Shown: piece by piece, positions 20,577-30,900 of the stretch
Position numbering within the stretch: position 1 is the stretch's first letter
How the letters are laid out: each line of letters starts with the position of its first letter
The notes under the pieces: generated by a model
Seen by the model: the letters and a program-made list of their open reading frames with translations, nothing else
Told to the model about the DNA's origin: nothing
Databases searched by the model: none
Program-made: the position numbers and the translations under genes
DNA from: Candidatus Aminicenantes bacterium UBA2190
Lineage (GTDB): Bacteria; Acidobacteriota; Aminicenantia; UBA2199
DNA length: 64,000 nucleotides
Assembly: GCA_002335385.1 (NCBI GenBank)
Contig: DCVK01000054.1
Location: forward strand, 31,408-95,407
Direction: 5' to 3'

Positions 20577-22892
20577 ATGCTGAAAAAAATGCCGTGGCTG
20601 GTCCTGATGCTGCTCGGCGCCCAATGGTTGTGTGCCGACATCATCGAAAAGATCCAGGTCGAAGGCAATCGCAAGGTTTCGCGCGAGACCATCCAGTTCT
20701 ACATGAAATCACGCGAGGGCGGCGTCTATGACCCGCAGAAGCTGAAGGAGGACTTTCAGTCGCTTTGGGCCACCGGCTTCTTCGAGGATATCCGCATCGA
20801 GGAGGAGAACGGCGCCAGCGGCAAGATCGTGCGCCTGGCGCTGGTCGAGAACCCGCTGATCTCCTCGGTCACCTACAAGTTGAGCAAGAAGGTCAAGGAG
20901 AGCGACATCAACGAGAAGCTGCAGGGCAGCAATATCCTGCTGCAGCCCTTCTCCTACTACAGCCCGGCCAAGGTACGCAAGGTGAGGAAGCTCATCACCG
21001 ACATGCTCCTGGAGAAGGGCTACAACCAGGCCGACGTGACCATCGACGAAAAGAAGGAGGAGAACGGGCAGATCGCCCTGACCGTGCGCGCCGACGCGGG
21101 CTACAAGACGCGCATCGCCAACGTGGTCTTCCCCGGCCTCACGCGCGGCTCGGTCTCGCCGGCGTTCCTGCGCCGCGGCCTGAAGAACAACCAGGTGCAC
21201 GCCATCCTCTCGGCCGTCGCCGGCAAGGACGTGTACAACCGCGAGAAGATCGAGGAAGACCTCGAGGAGATCCGCCTGCGCCTGCAGCAGAAGGGTTACC
21301 TGGAGGCCAAGGTCGGCACGCCGGAGTTCGCCACCTTGGAGAGGAAAACGATCGTCGGGCGCCGGCAGAATATGCTCCAGCTCAGCATTCCGGTGGAGCT
21401 CGGCCCGTGCTACCGCGTGGGCGAGATCGCCGTCGAGGGCAACAAGATCATCCGCACCGATTTCCTCAAGAGCCTGATCGGCTTCAAGAAGGGCCGGGTC
21501 TACAATATCAAGAAGCGCAACAAGTTCATCGAGAACATGCAGAAGTTCTACGGCGGCATCGGCTACTTCTACGCCCAGGTCGTGCCCAGCGAGAACCTGG
21601 ACCCGGTCCGGCGCGTCGCCGACCTGACCATCCACATCCAGGAGAACGAGATCGTCTACCTGGGCAAGCTCGAGTTCACCGGCAACACCTTCACCAAGGA
21701 CCACGTCATCCGCCGCGAGTGGTTCCTGCGCGAGGGCAAGCGCCTCAACATCAACGCCCTGGAAGACTCGATCAAGCGCATGAAGCAGCTGGGCCTGGTC
21801 ACCGTGGAGAAGATGCCCGAGATCAAGGCCGATGCCCAGGACCCCCAGAAGATCAACGTCATCGCCGAGGTCAAGGAGATGAACCGGCAGATGATCAACT
21901 TCAACGTGGGCTACAGCGGCTACGAGGGCTGGTTCATCGCCGCCGGCTATTCCACCCAGAACTTCCTGGGCATGGGCGAGGCCTTCTCCCTCAATCTGCA
22001 GCAGGGCACGCGCGCCAAAAACTACCAGTTCGCCTTCACCGAGCCCTATCTGTTCAACCTGCCGGCCAACTTCGGCATCGATATCTTCAAGACCACCTAT
22101 GAGTATCCCTACATGTACACGCGCAAGGGGCAGGGCTTCAACCTCTCCTCGTCGGCCCGCTTCTGGACCTACTGGGGCAGCCAGCTGGTGTACAGCATGG
22201 AGGACATCGAGATCAGCGACGTCAACGAGAGCTACCAGTACATCAGCTCCTATTACATGTATTACTACAGCGAGGGCAAGCGGCGCGTCTCGGCCCTTTC
22301 GCCCACCCTCTACTACTCCACCGTGGATTCGCCGATCTTTCCCTCCCAGGGCAGCAAGGTCCTGGCCACCTACCGCTATTCCGGCGGCTTCCTGGGCGGG
22401 GACATCTTCCTGCACAAATTGAAGCTGGAGTTCGTCCGTTTCCAGCCCCTGTGGAAGCGGCACGTGCTGGGCATGCACCTGGCCTACGAGGGGCTGTCGC
22501 CGTTCGCCAACCGCAGAGTCCCCTTTTACGAGAAGTACTTCCTGGGCGGTGAACGCTCGATCCGCGGCTTCGACATCTACACCATCGGGCCGCGCGACAG
22601 GAACGGCAGCGTCCTGGGCGGGACCAAGTCGTTCCTGCTCAACCTGGAGTACGCCATCCCCCTGACCCAGCAGTTCTCCTTCGTCTTCTTCTACGACATG
22701 GGCAACTCCTACGACGCCGGGACCCCGATCCGGCTGAAGGACGTTTACACGTCGACCGGCCTGGAGCTGAAGGTCTTCGTGCCCATGCTGAACGTCCCCT
22801 TCCGCCTGATTTTCGCCTACAACCCGCGCCTGCTGGATGTCGGCGATTCGCATTTCGTCTTCAAGTTCGCCGTCGGTCCGTCATTTTACTAA
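20577..22892 (+). CDS. bamA: Outer membrane protein assembly factor BamA
   Basis: The 771-residue product has a signal peptide (MLKKMPWLVLMLLGAQWLC), POTRA repeats over about residues 20-400 (first one KIQVEGNRKVSRETIQF, later ones at VGEIAVEGNKIIRTDFL and LGKLEFTGNTFTKDHVI), and a C-terminal 16-strand Omp85 barrel with the GGERSIRGFD loop-6 motif typical of BamA. It inserts beta-barrel proteins into the outer membrane. The chain ends in an aromatic strand (FKFAVGPSFY). It is first in an operon with skp, fabZ and lpxA, the usual diderm order. Confidence 0.96.
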   Translation: MLKKMPWLVLMLLGAQWLCADIIEKIQVEGNRKVSRETIQFYMKSREGGVYDPQKLKEDFQSLWATGFFEDIRIEEENGASGKIVRLALVENPLISSVTYKLSKKVKESDINEKLQGSNILLQPFSYYSPAKVRKVRKLITDMLLEKGYNQADVTIDEKKEENGQIALTVRADAGYKTRIANVVFPGLTRGSVSPAFLRRGLKNNQVHAILSAVAGKDVYNREKIEEDLEEIRLRLQQKGYLEAKVGTPEFATLERKTIVGRRQNMLQLSIPVELGPCYRVGEIAVEGNKIIRTDFLKSLIGFKKGRVYNIKKRNKFIENMQKFYGGIGYFYAQVVPSENLDPVRRVADLTIHIQENEIVYLGKLEFTGNTFTKDHVIRREWFLREGKRLNINALEDSIKRMKQLGLVTVEKMPEIKADAQDPQKINVIAEVKEMNRQMINFNVGYSGYEGWFIAAGYSTQNFLGMGEAFSLNLQQGTRAKNYQFAFTEPYLFNLPANFGIDIFKTTYEYPYMYTRKGQGFNLSSSARFWTYWGSQLVYSMEDIEISDVNESYQYISSYYMYYYSEGKRRVSALSPTLYYSTVDSPIFPSQGSKVLATYRYSGGFLGGDIFLHKLKLEFVRFQPLWKRHVLGMHLAYEGLSPFANRRVPFYEKYFLGGERSIRGFDIYTIGPRDRNGSVLGGTKSFLLNLEYAIPLTQQFSFVFFYDMGNSYDAGTPIRLKDVYTSTGLELKVFVPMLNVPFRLIFAYNPRLLDVGDSHFVFKFAVGPSFY

Positions 22893-22913
22893 GATTTCAA
22901 TAAGGAGATGAAC

Positions 22914-23432
22914 ATGAAAAAACACCTGTTGCTGATCGCGGCCCTGGTGGCCCTGAGCGCTTTCGCCTACGCCGAATTCAAGATCGGCATCATCAATCCC
23001 CAGGCCGTCCTGCAGAACTCGGTCAAGGGCAAGGAAGCCATCGGCCGCCTGCAGGCACTGACGGTTTCCAAGCAGAAGAAGTACGAGTCGATGCAGAAGG
23101 AAATCGAGGCCCTGGAGAAGGAGGCCCTTTCTCCGGCGCTGAACGCCGAGGCCCGCGACCGCAAGACCCAGGATTTGGTCAACAAGCGCACCGAGATCAA
23201 GCGCTTCGCCGAGGACGCCCAGAAGGAGAGCATGGCCCTGCAACAGAAGGAGTTCGAGAAGATCCAGGCCGACCTGATGCCGCTCATCGAAAAGATCGCC
23301 AAGGAGAACGGCTACTCCATGGTCCTTGACCTGAACACCTCCGGCGTCACCTTCTTCGAGCCCGCCATCGACATCACCGAGAAGGTGGTCAAGGCCTACG
23401 ATGCCCAGTCCGCCGCTGCGGCCAAGAAATGA
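22914..23432 (+). CDS. skp: OmpH/Skp-family periplasmic chaperone
   Basis: A 172-residue secreted protein with signal peptide (about 1-20, ending AFAYA), the FKIGIINPQAVL strand of the Skp core, long charged coiled-coil arms (about 45-120) and a return strand GYSMVLDLN. It binds unfolded outer-membrane proteins in the periplasm. The ATG at 22914 is spaced correctly from AAGGAG; the ATG at 22908 overlaps the ribosome site. Its TGA overlaps the fabZ ATG. Confidence 0.92.
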   Translation: MKKHLLLIAALVALSAFAYAEFKIGIINPQAVLQNSVKGKEAIGRLQALTVSKQKKYESMQKEIEALEKEALSPALNAEARDRKTQDLVNKRTEIKRFAEDAQKESMALQQKEFEKIQADLMPLIEKIAKENGYSMVLDLNTSGVTFFEPAIDITEKVVKAYDAQSAAAAKK

Positions 23433-23863
23433 ACCTGCCTTTGGACATCGAGGGCATCAAGAAGATCCTGCCCCACCGCTATCCCTTTCTGCTGGTCGAC
23501 CGCGTGACCGCCTGCGACGGGACCAAGACCATCCGGGGCTACAAGAACGTCACCGGCAACGAGGATTTCTTCCAGGGGCATTTTCCGGGCAACCCGGTCA
23601 TGCCGGGGGTGCTGATCATCGAGGCCATGGCCCAGCTGGGGGCGGTGCTGCTGATGCAGCGCTTCGTCGGCCAGAAGGTATATGCCTATTTTGCCGGCAT
23701 TGAGAAAGCCCGCTTCAAGAAGCCCGTGGTACCGGGAGACCGGCTGGATCTTGACGTGCTGGTGGTCCGCGACCGGGGCAAGTTCGCTGTCATCGAGGGC
23801 AAGGCCTCGGTGGACGGCCAGCTGGCGGTCGAAGCGGCCATGAGTTGCATGGTGATCCAGTGA
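23429..23863 (+). CDS. fabZ: 3-hydroxyacyl-ACP dehydratase FabZ
   Basis: A 144-residue hot-dog-fold enzyme that dehydrates (3R)-hydroxyacyl-ACP in fatty-acid elongation. [11 protein letters not shown] (16-26) and [20 protein letters not shown] (50-69) carry the catalytic His51 and Glu65. It controls the split between 3-hydroxyacyl chains for lipid A and saturated chains, matching its place before lpxA. It overlaps skp by four bases at its start and lpxA by four at its end. Confidence 0.96.
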   Translation: MNLPLDIEGIKKILPHRYPFLLVDRVTACDGTKTIRGYKNVTGNEDFFQGHFPGNPVMPGVLIIEAMAQLGAVLLMQRFVGQKVYAYFAGIEKARFKKPVVPGDRLDLDVLVVRDRGKFAVIEGKASVDGQLAVEAAMSCMVIQ

Positions 23864-24666
23864 GGCAGCCGCTGATCCATCCCACCGCTGTCATCAGCCC
23901 CAAGGCCGAGCTCGGCAGGGAAGTTCAGGTCGATGCCTATTCGGTCATCGGCCCCGGCGTGCGCATCGGCGACAGCACGGTGGTCAAGCACCACGCCACC
24001 ATCGACCGCAACACCGACATCGGGCGCGATTGCCTTATTTTCCCCTTCTCCTCGCTGGGCACCGACCCCCAGGACATCACCTTCAAGGGCGAAGAGACCT
24101 TCGTGCACATCGGCGACCGCAACATCATCCGCGAATTCACCACCATCAACCGGGGCACGCCGAAGGGGGGCGGCCACACGCGCCTGGGCGACGACAACTA
24201 CCTCATGGCCTACGCCCACGTCGCCCACGACTGCCAGCTCGGCAGCCACATCATCCTGAGCAACGGCGCCACCCTGGCCGGCCATGTCGAGATCGGCGAC
24301 TACGTGGTGCTCAGCGCTTTCTGCGCCGTGCACCAGTTCGTGCGCATCGGCCGCAACGCCTACATCGGCGGCTACAGCATCGTCTGCCAGGATATCCTGC
24401 CGTTCGCCAAGGTGGCCCAGAGCCGCGAGTCGTTCAGCCTGTATGGGCCCAATGCCATCGGCATGATGCGCAACGGGCTCGGCCGCGATTTCATCGAGAA
24501 TGTCAAGGACATCTACCGCATCCTCTACCACTCCGACCTGAACACCACCCAGGCCGTCCACAAGATCGGCGAGCAGCACGCCGGCAGCGAGGAAGCCCGG
24601 GTGATCACCGACTTCATCAGCAAAACCAAGCGAGGCATCCTGAAGAATTTCCGTTCCGATGGCTGA
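23860..24666 (+). CDS. lpxA: Acyl-ACP-UDP-N-acetylglucosamine O-acyltransferase LpxA
   Basis: The first enzyme of lipid A synthesis, here 268 residues (E. coli 262). The left-handed beta-helix hexapeptides run from IHPTAVISPKAELG to about residue 190. The catalytic His is in AHVAHDC (about 123), and the helical C-terminal domain follows. The start is taken as GTG at 23860, overlapping the fabZ TGA as GTGA and giving the conserved RQPLIHPTA beginning; an ATG 15 bases upstream would add five atypical residues. Confidence 0.95.
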   Translation: MRQPLIHPTAVISPKAELGREVQVDAYSVIGPGVRIGDSTVVKHHATIDRNTDIGRDCLIFPFSSLGTDPQDITFKGEETFVHIGDRNIIREFTTINRGTPKGGGHTRLGDDNYLMAYAHVAHDCQLGSHIILSNGATLAGHVEIGDYVVLSAFCAVHQFVRIGRNAYIGGYSIVCQDILPFAKVAQSRESFSLYGPNAIGMMRNGLGRDFIENVKDIYRILYHSDLNTTQAVHKIGEQHAGSEEARVITDFISKTKRGILKNFRSDG

Positions 24667-25468
24667 GACGATCGGCATCATCGCCGGCGAGCCGCCCCTG
24701 CCGCTGCTGACCTGCCGCGCGGCGCGGCGCCAGGGCTGGCATACGGTGGTCGCCGCCGTCAAGGGCGCGTCCGCTCCCGACTTGGCCGCTGCAGCCGACG
24801 ATTGGGCCGAGTTCCCGCTCGGCCGGCTGGGCGGCCTCATCCGATTTTTCAAGAGTCGCGGCGTGAAGCGGGCGCTGATGATCGGCCGCGTGCCGCACGC
24901 GTCGGTCTTCTCGGCCATGGCGGCCGACGCCAAGTTCGTTCGCTTTTTGGCCGGCGTCCGCGACCGTACCACCACCTCGCTGCTGGCCGCGCTGGCCGAC
25001 TTCTTCGCCGGCGAGGGCATCGAGATCATCGATTCCTCGTTCTTTCTCAGGGAGCACCTGGTGGCGGCCAGGAGCTACACGCCGCGCCTGCGGCTGACCA
25101 GAGCCCTGCGGGAAGACATCGACTTCGCCTGGGAGAAGGCCTGGGGCGTCGCCAACCTGGACATCGGCCAGACGGTGTGCGTCAAGGGGCGGGCTGTCGT
25201 GGCTGTGGAGGGGATGGAGGGGACCGACCGCGCCATCGAGCGGGCCATGGCCATTGCCGGGCCGGGGCTGGTCGTGGCCAAGGTCAGCCGCCCGGGCCAG
25301 GACATGCGCTTTGACCTGCCGGTGGCGGGTCCGCGCACCCTGGAGGTGCTGGCGGCGGGCCGCGCAGCGGCGTTCGTGCTGGAAGCGGGCAAGACGCTGC
25401 TGCTCGATCCCGCGGCCATGGCCGAGCGGGCGGCGCGAAGCAAGATCATCTTAATGGGGAAAACATGA
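24659..25468 (+). CDS. lpxI: UDP-2,3-diacylglucosamine pyrophosphatase LpxI
   Basis: The 269-residue protein matches LpxI (DUF1009): an N-terminal IGIIAGEPPLPLLTCRAAR, the middle EIIDSSFFLREHLV, and the C-terminal catalytic region with VEGMEGTDRAIERA, VVAKVSRPGQDMRFDLP and AGKTLLLD. It hydrolyses UDP-diacylglucosamine to lipid X in species lacking LpxH. It overlaps lpxA by eight bases and the next gene by four. Confidence 0.92.
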   Translation: MAETIGIIAGEPPLPLLTCRAARRQGWHTVVAAVKGASAPDLAAAADDWAEFPLGRLGGLIRFFKSRGVKRALMIGRVPHASVFSAMAADAKFVRFLAGVRDRTTTSLLAALADFFAGEGIEIIDSSFFLREHLVAARSYTPRLRLTRALREDIDFAWEKAWGVANLDIGQTVCVKGRAVVAVEGMEGTDRAIERAMAIAGPGLVVAKVSRPGQDMRFDLPVAGPRTLEVLAAGRAAAFVLEAGKTLLLDPAAMAERAARSKIILMGKT

Positions 25469-26382
25469 GGATCGGCGTGATCGGCACCGGCGTCATGGGC
25501 GCCAATCATTTGCGCGTACTGGCGAAATCTCCCGGGTTCCAGCTGACCTGTGCCGTCGACGTTAACGCGGCGAACCTGGAGAAGAATGCCGGGCCCTACG
25601 GCATCGCCATGCTGCAGGACCCCCGCCAGGCGCTGCCCCGCGTCGATGCCGTCATCGTGGCGGCGCCGACGCTGGAGCATTTCGCCCTCTGCCGTCTTTT
25701 TCTGGAGAACGGCAAGCACGTCATGGTCGAGAAGCCGATCAGCCGCACGCTGGCGGAAGCCGACGAGCTGATCGCCCTGGCCGCAGGGAACCGCTGCGTG
25801 CTGGCCGTAGGCCACCTGGAACGCTTCAATCCGGCGGTGGAATACGCCGGGCGCCTGGTGGAGCGGCCGCTGTTCATCGAGGTGCAGCGCCTGGGGTCCT
25901 TCTCGCCGCGCTCGCTGGACATCGACGTCATCATGGACCTGATGATCCACGACCTGGACATCATCCTGCAGTGGGACCGCTCCGGAGTGCGCGAGATCCG
26001 CGCCAGCGGCGTGCCGATCGTCTCCAGCAAGATCGATATCGCCAACGTGCGCCTGGAGTTCCGTTCCGGCCTGGTGGCCAACGTGACCGCCAGCCGCGTC
26101 TCCCAGGAGAAGACGCGCAAGCTGCGCCTTTTCCAGAAGAGCCTTTACCTCTCCGTGGACTACAAGGAACGCAGCGTGAAGATGTTCCAGTTGCGCCAGG
26201 GCCGGATCGTCGAGGAGTACCCGCGCATCGAGGATGTCGAGCCGCTGGCCAGCCTGTGGCGCAATTTCCGGCGCACCGTCGAAGGCGAGGGCGATTTCGT
26301 CGTCAGCGGCCGCGACGGCCGGGCGGCACTCGAGCTGGCGCTGGCCATCTCCACCGCGCTGCAGGCCACCGCGGATGCTTGA
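25465..26382 (+). CDS. Gfo/Idh/MocA-family oxidoreductase (lipid A locus)
   Basis: A 305-residue NAD(P)-dependent sugar oxidoreductase with an N-terminal Rossmann fold (GVIGTGVMGANHLRVL), the EKPISRT catalytic-lysine motif (about 91-97) and GHLERFNPAV. A gene of this type between lpxI and lpxB is common in deltaproteobacterial lipid A operons. GnnA, which oxidises UDP-GlcNAc at C3 so that amide-linked lipid A can be made, belongs to this family, but its aminotransferase partner GnnB is not in the window. Exact substrate unknown. Confidence 0.83.
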   Translation: MRIGVIGTGVMGANHLRVLAKSPGFQLTCAVDVNAANLEKNAGPYGIAMLQDPRQALPRVDAVIVAAPTLEHFALCRLFLENGKHVMVEKPISRTLAEADELIALAAGNRCVLAVGHLERFNPAVEYAGRLVERPLFIEVQRLGSFSPRSLDIDVIMDLMIHDLDIILQWDRSGVREIRASGVPIVSSKIDIANVRLEFRSGLVANVTASRVSQEKTRKLRLFQKSLYLSVDYKERSVKMFQLRQGRIVEEYPRIEDVEPLASLWRNFRRTVEGEGDFVVSGRDGRAALELALAISTALQATADA

Positions 26383-27457
26383 ACCCTTCATCCGGCGCCA
26401 GATCGAAAGAAAGATCTTTCCGGGCGTGTCCATCCTGGCCGCCGCCGGCGAGCGCATCCTTTACGAGCGCTGCTTTGGCCGGCGCGCCTCCTGGCCCGAC
26501 CCCGAGCCCCTCGGGCACGACACCCTCTTCGACCTGGCCTCGCTGACCAAGCCCCTGGTCACCGCCTTCCTGGCCGCCTATTTCCTGGAAAGGGGGCAGT
26601 GGCGGCTGGAAGACGATGCGCGCCGCTTCCTGCCGGAGCTGCGGCCGCTGCCGGTCACCCTGGGGCAGCTTCTGACCCACAGCGCCGGGCTGCGGCCCTG
26701 GCACCCGTTCTACCTCTACCGCCCCCAGGACGACCTGGACCAGGCGGCGTCCCTGTGCGACGCGGCCGCGCCGGGGGCGTGCGTGGTCTATTCCGACGTC
26801 GGCTACATCCTGCTGAAGCACCTGCTGGAAAAGGTCTCCGGCGCCCGTTTCCAGGATCTGGCCGCGCAGGTGATCCTCGAGCCGCTGCGGCTGCGCGACG
26901 CCTTCCTGGGCGCGCCGCCAGGGCAGCAAGCTCGCTGCGCCCCCACCGAGGTCGGCAACCGCTACGAGAAGGGCCTATGCCGCGGCGAGCATGGCGCGGC
27001 CGCGGCCCGTTTCGCCTGGCGCTGCGGATTGATCCGCGGCGAGGTCCACGACGCCAATTCCTTCTACGCCGGCGGCAGCGCCGGCAACGCCGGCCTTTTC
27101 GCCAGCGCCCGCGACCTCTTCAGGCTGGGGAGGGAATTCTTCCCCGCCGCCGCCACCCTGCTCAAGGCGGAGACCGTCGCCCTCTTCTGGCACGACCTGA
27201 CTCCCGGCCTGGGCGCCGGCCGCAGCCTGGGCTTCCAGCTGAACTCCACCCCGCGCACATCGGCGGGCCGGGCCCTGCCGCATGCGGCCGTCGGTCACAA
27301 CGGCTTCACCGGCACTTCGCTGTGGCTGGAGGCGGCGGGAGAACGCCAGTGGATCCTCCTGAGCAACCGCGTCCACCCGCGGGTGAAAAAAGAGGATTTC
27401 AACGTCGTGCGCCGGCGCTTGCATATGCTGTTGCGGCAGGAATTGCAATTGCCTTAG
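26375..27457 (+). CDS. Serine hydrolase, class C beta-lactamase/esterase family
   Basis: The 360-residue protein has the SxxK catalytic motif SLTK (about 52-55), the YSD motif (about 139-141, YxN position) and an HNGFTG box near the C-terminus in place of KTG. This is the pattern of beta-lactamase-fold esterases and DD-peptidase-like enzymes. No signal peptide is evident at the chosen start, so it may work in the cytoplasm on esters or amides. The start overlaps the previous stop by eight bases, making it the last gene of the bamA operon. Its product does not belong to any known lipid A step. Confidence 0.85.
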   Translation: MLEPFIRRQIERKIFPGVSILAAAGERILYERCFGRRASWPDPEPLGHDTLFDLASLTKPLVTAFLAAYFLERGQWRLEDDARRFLPELRPLPVTLGQLLTHSAGLRPWHPFYLYRPQDDLDQAASLCDAAAPGACVVYSDVGYILLKHLLEKVSGARFQDLAAQVILEPLRLRDAFLGAPPGQQARCAPTEVGNRYEKGLCRGEHGAAAARFAWRCGLIRGEVHDANSFYAGGSAGNAGLFASARDLFRLGREFFPAAATLLKAETVALFWHDLTPGLGAGRSLGFQLNSTPRTSAGRALPHAAVGHNGFTGTSLWLEAAGERQWILLSNRVHPRVKKEDFNVVRRRLHMLLRQELQLP

Positions 27458-27931
27458 CGTGCAGTGAGTGCCAGTGACGGTATCAGCGTCATTGGCTGTA
27501 CTAGAAATCGGTTGACGGTCGACGGTTTACGGTTGACGGGAAGAGAAGAGGCAATTGGAAGACTAAATTCCAAATCACAAATTCCAAATCCCAAATAAAT
27601 TCCAAACTCCAAATTCCAATTTCCAAAACGAAAGCCAAGGCAAGTGTCAGTGTCAGCAGGAGGCTCCAGAACTCAGGGGACAGAGGACAGAGGACAGAGA
27701 AGAACTATGAGCACTGGCAGGAATCCGGGAAGAGCTGCACCTCGTCACGCATCACAAGAACATGTTGATTGTCTTGCTAACGTCTAACGTCTGACGTCTA
27801 TTGTCTCTAGACCGACGCATCTTTGTTTCGAACCACGAATCACGAATTACGAATCACGATAGATCGGTGTCTTTTGCAGCTTTTCGTCACGCGTCACGAA
27901 CGCCATCCACCAAGAACCGGGCTCGCTGTCC
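27458..27931. repeat. 474-base repeat island (element copy 2 plus further arrays)
   Basis: No gene is seen. From 27509 to 27634 a CGGTTGA-type array, a linker (AGAAGAGGCAATTGGAAGACT-like) and a CCAAATT-family arm follow each other in one continuous 7-nt register of 18 units. After it come GTGTCA-type 6-mers (27643-27657), GAGGACA units (about 27680-27700), TAACGTC units (27776-27810), CACGAAT units (27833-27860) and GTCACGC units (27884-27900). Most units are seven bases long although their sequences are unrelated. Confidence 0.85.
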
Positions 27932-30900
27932 CTATTTCCTCAGCAGCTCCTTGACCGCCGCCTCGATCTGCTGGTCGCGCCCGAGCGCCAGGACGTCGGG
28001 ATCGTTCCTGACCAGGATGTCGGGCTCGAGCTGGTTGTTCTCGCAGAGGATGCCCTCCGGGGTGCGCCAGCCGCCCTGGGGGATGCCGAAGCGCAGGGTC
28101 GGGTCGATCTGTCGCTCCCACCAGACGAACGTCCCCGTGCCGGGCACGGGCATGCCCAGCGTCTTGCCGATGCCGCGGATCTTGTACTCCACCGGGAACA
28201 GGTGGGCGTCGGAGTAGTTGCCCTCACCCATCAGGACGATGGAGGGCTTGATCCACTTGTCATAGGGTTCGTAGCCGACGAGCTGGCCGCGGGGGACGAT
28301 GTCGAAGACCTTCTTGCCGGCGAGGAAATCGGCCAGCTGGTCATGGAGGTTGCCGCCGCCGTTGAAGCGCGTGTCGACGATCAGGGCTTCCTTGTCGATG
28401 CTCAGGCCGAGCACCTCCTCGATCACGGTGCGCATGCTGGCGTCGTTCATGCCGCGCACGTGGACGTAGCCGATGCGGCCGTTGGAGAGGCGGTCGACCT
28501 CGGCACGGCGGGCGCGCACCCAGCGGCGGTACACCAGCGGCGCCTCCTCGCTCAGGGCGATGGGCTTGACCGCCTCTTCCCAGCGCTGCTTCGTGGCCGG
28601 AGCGAACACTGAGAGCAGGGTGAGCTGCCCAGCCTTGCGGTTCAACAGCCGGGCGTGGTCACGCGTCCCGTCCAGGGCCTGGCCGTCGATCTTTTCGATG
28701 ACATGGCCGGCGCGGATCTTGAGGGCCGCCTTGTCCAGCGGCCCGCCGCCCAGGACCTCCGCGACCTTGATGCCGGGCCCGGCGTGGCCGTAGTCCCGGA
28801 AAATGCCCAGGGACGCCGTGGTATCGGCCTCGGGCGCGCGCGGCGGAGAGTAGTAGCAGCCGGTGTGGGAGGCGTTCAACTCGCCGAGCATCTCGCTGAC
28901 CATCTCCGCGTAGTCGTAATTGTTGCGGATGTGGGGCAGGAACTTGCGGTAGGTTTCGTAATAAAAGTCCCAGTCGGCGCCGTAGAGGTCGGCGACCAGG
29001 AACTTCTGCCGGATCTGCCGCCACATGTGATCGAACATGTAGGCCTTCTCGGCGGCCTGGTCGAGGATCATTTCATTGCCGATGACGACGGGTTCAGTCT
29101 TGCCGCTCTCGGGATCGATCTTGGATACCTTGCCTTCGGCCAGCACGAACAGAGCCTTGCCGTCGGCCGCGAGATCCAGGGCCGCCCTCTCCGCGTTGAG
29201 CTTGGCCAGGAGCTTGGTCTCCTTGGTGCGCAGCTCGGTCTGCCACAGGTCGTAGCCCTTCTCGAACCTGGCCAGGTAGAAGAGCTTTTCGCCGTCCTGG
29301 CTGAGCGCGGCGCCGGCGATGTCGGCGGAACTGATGGTGAATCGTGCCTTGCGCTGATCGAGCCCCTCGAGCTCGATGACGATGTCCTTTTTGGGTTCCG
29401 CCTTCCCGGCCTCCTTCTCCTTGCCTTCCTTGGCCTTGTCTCTCTCGATCTTGGCCTTCTCCTCCCGCTCCTTCAGCAGCGCGAAGTCGGGCTTGGAGAG
29501 GAGGAAGCGGTCATAGGCATCGCGGGTAAAGAACATGCCATGAACGTCATAGGTCAGCAGCGAGCCGGAGACGTTGGCGGCTCCGTCGCGCGTGGAGCCG
29601 TAGACCATCATTGAGCCGCCCATGCCCCAGCGGGCGCCGAAATTATCGAAGCCGCTTTGGGTCAGGTTGATGATCTTGCCCTTGCCGTCGCCGGCGACCA
29701 GCCCGATCTGGGAGGTGAACAGGCGCACGTAGCCGAACTGCACCAGGAACCACTTGCCGTCGGGGCTCCAGGCGTAGTCCTGGTCGCCGTCGGCATAGGA
29801 ATAGTTGTGCTCGGCGGGCAGGATCGTCCGCGTCTGCCGGGAGGCCAGGTTGATCACCTTGAGCACGACCCGGTCCTCGATGTAGGCCACCTCCTTGCCG
29901 TCGGGCGAGAACTCGGGCTGGAACTCCTCGGCCGCGGTCGCCACCACCGGCTCCTCCTTGAGCAGGGTTGCGGCATAGAAATAAGGTTCCTCCTTGCGCA
30001 CGATCGAGGTGCGGTAAACGTTCCAGCTGTTGTCACGCTCGGCCGCGTAGACCAGGCTGCGGCCGTCGGGGCTGAAGCTCACGCTGCGCTCCTGCCCGGG
30101 AGTATTGGTGATGCGCTTGCCGACGCCGCCCTCGACGCTGCCGACGAAGATCTCGCCGCGGAAGACATAAGCGATCTCCTTGCCGTTGGGCGAGAGGCGC
30201 ATCTGCGTGATGCCGCCTCCGACCGGCTCGGCCTTCTCCAGGACGCGGCGGCCGTCCTGGGCGATGCGCACGGCGACCCGGAGCGGCGCGGCGCCGGCTT
30301 CGAGGGTGTAGATCTCGCCGTCATGGCCGAAGCAGAGGCGGCCGGCGTCGGAGCGGCTCAGGAAGCGGACGGGGTTCTTCGTGAAGGCGGTCAGGGCGAC
30401 GGACTCCGCCGGGTTGCTCAGCGAGCTCTTGTGGATGTTGAACGATCCGCTCTGCTCGCTCAGGTAGTAGAAATCATCGCCGTTGCCGTCGAAGACGGGA
30501 TTGCGGTCCTCGCCGGGGAAGGAGGTGAGCCGGGTGTGTTTCTTCGTCTTCAGGTCATAGGACCAGATGTCGCGGGTCACGGCGGATGTGTGGTGCTTGC
30601 GCCAGTCGTTCTCGTAGCCTTTCTGGTCGTGGTAGATGATCTTGCCGCCGGAGCGGTCGACCGTGGCCGCGATCGCGGCGTGGGTCAGGATCAGCTCCAG
30701 CTCGCCGCCGTCCACGGAGACGCTGTAGAGCTCCGGGAGTGCCGGTGTCGGGAACTGGGCGTCGCTGGCCAGGTCCTTGCGCACCTGGGTGAAGAGTACG
30801 CGCCGGTCGTCGGCGCTGAAGCTGCTGGGGATCTCATTGCGGGAATGCCAGGTCAGGCGCCGGGCCTCCCCTCCGGACTCCGGGACGATGAAGACGTCGA

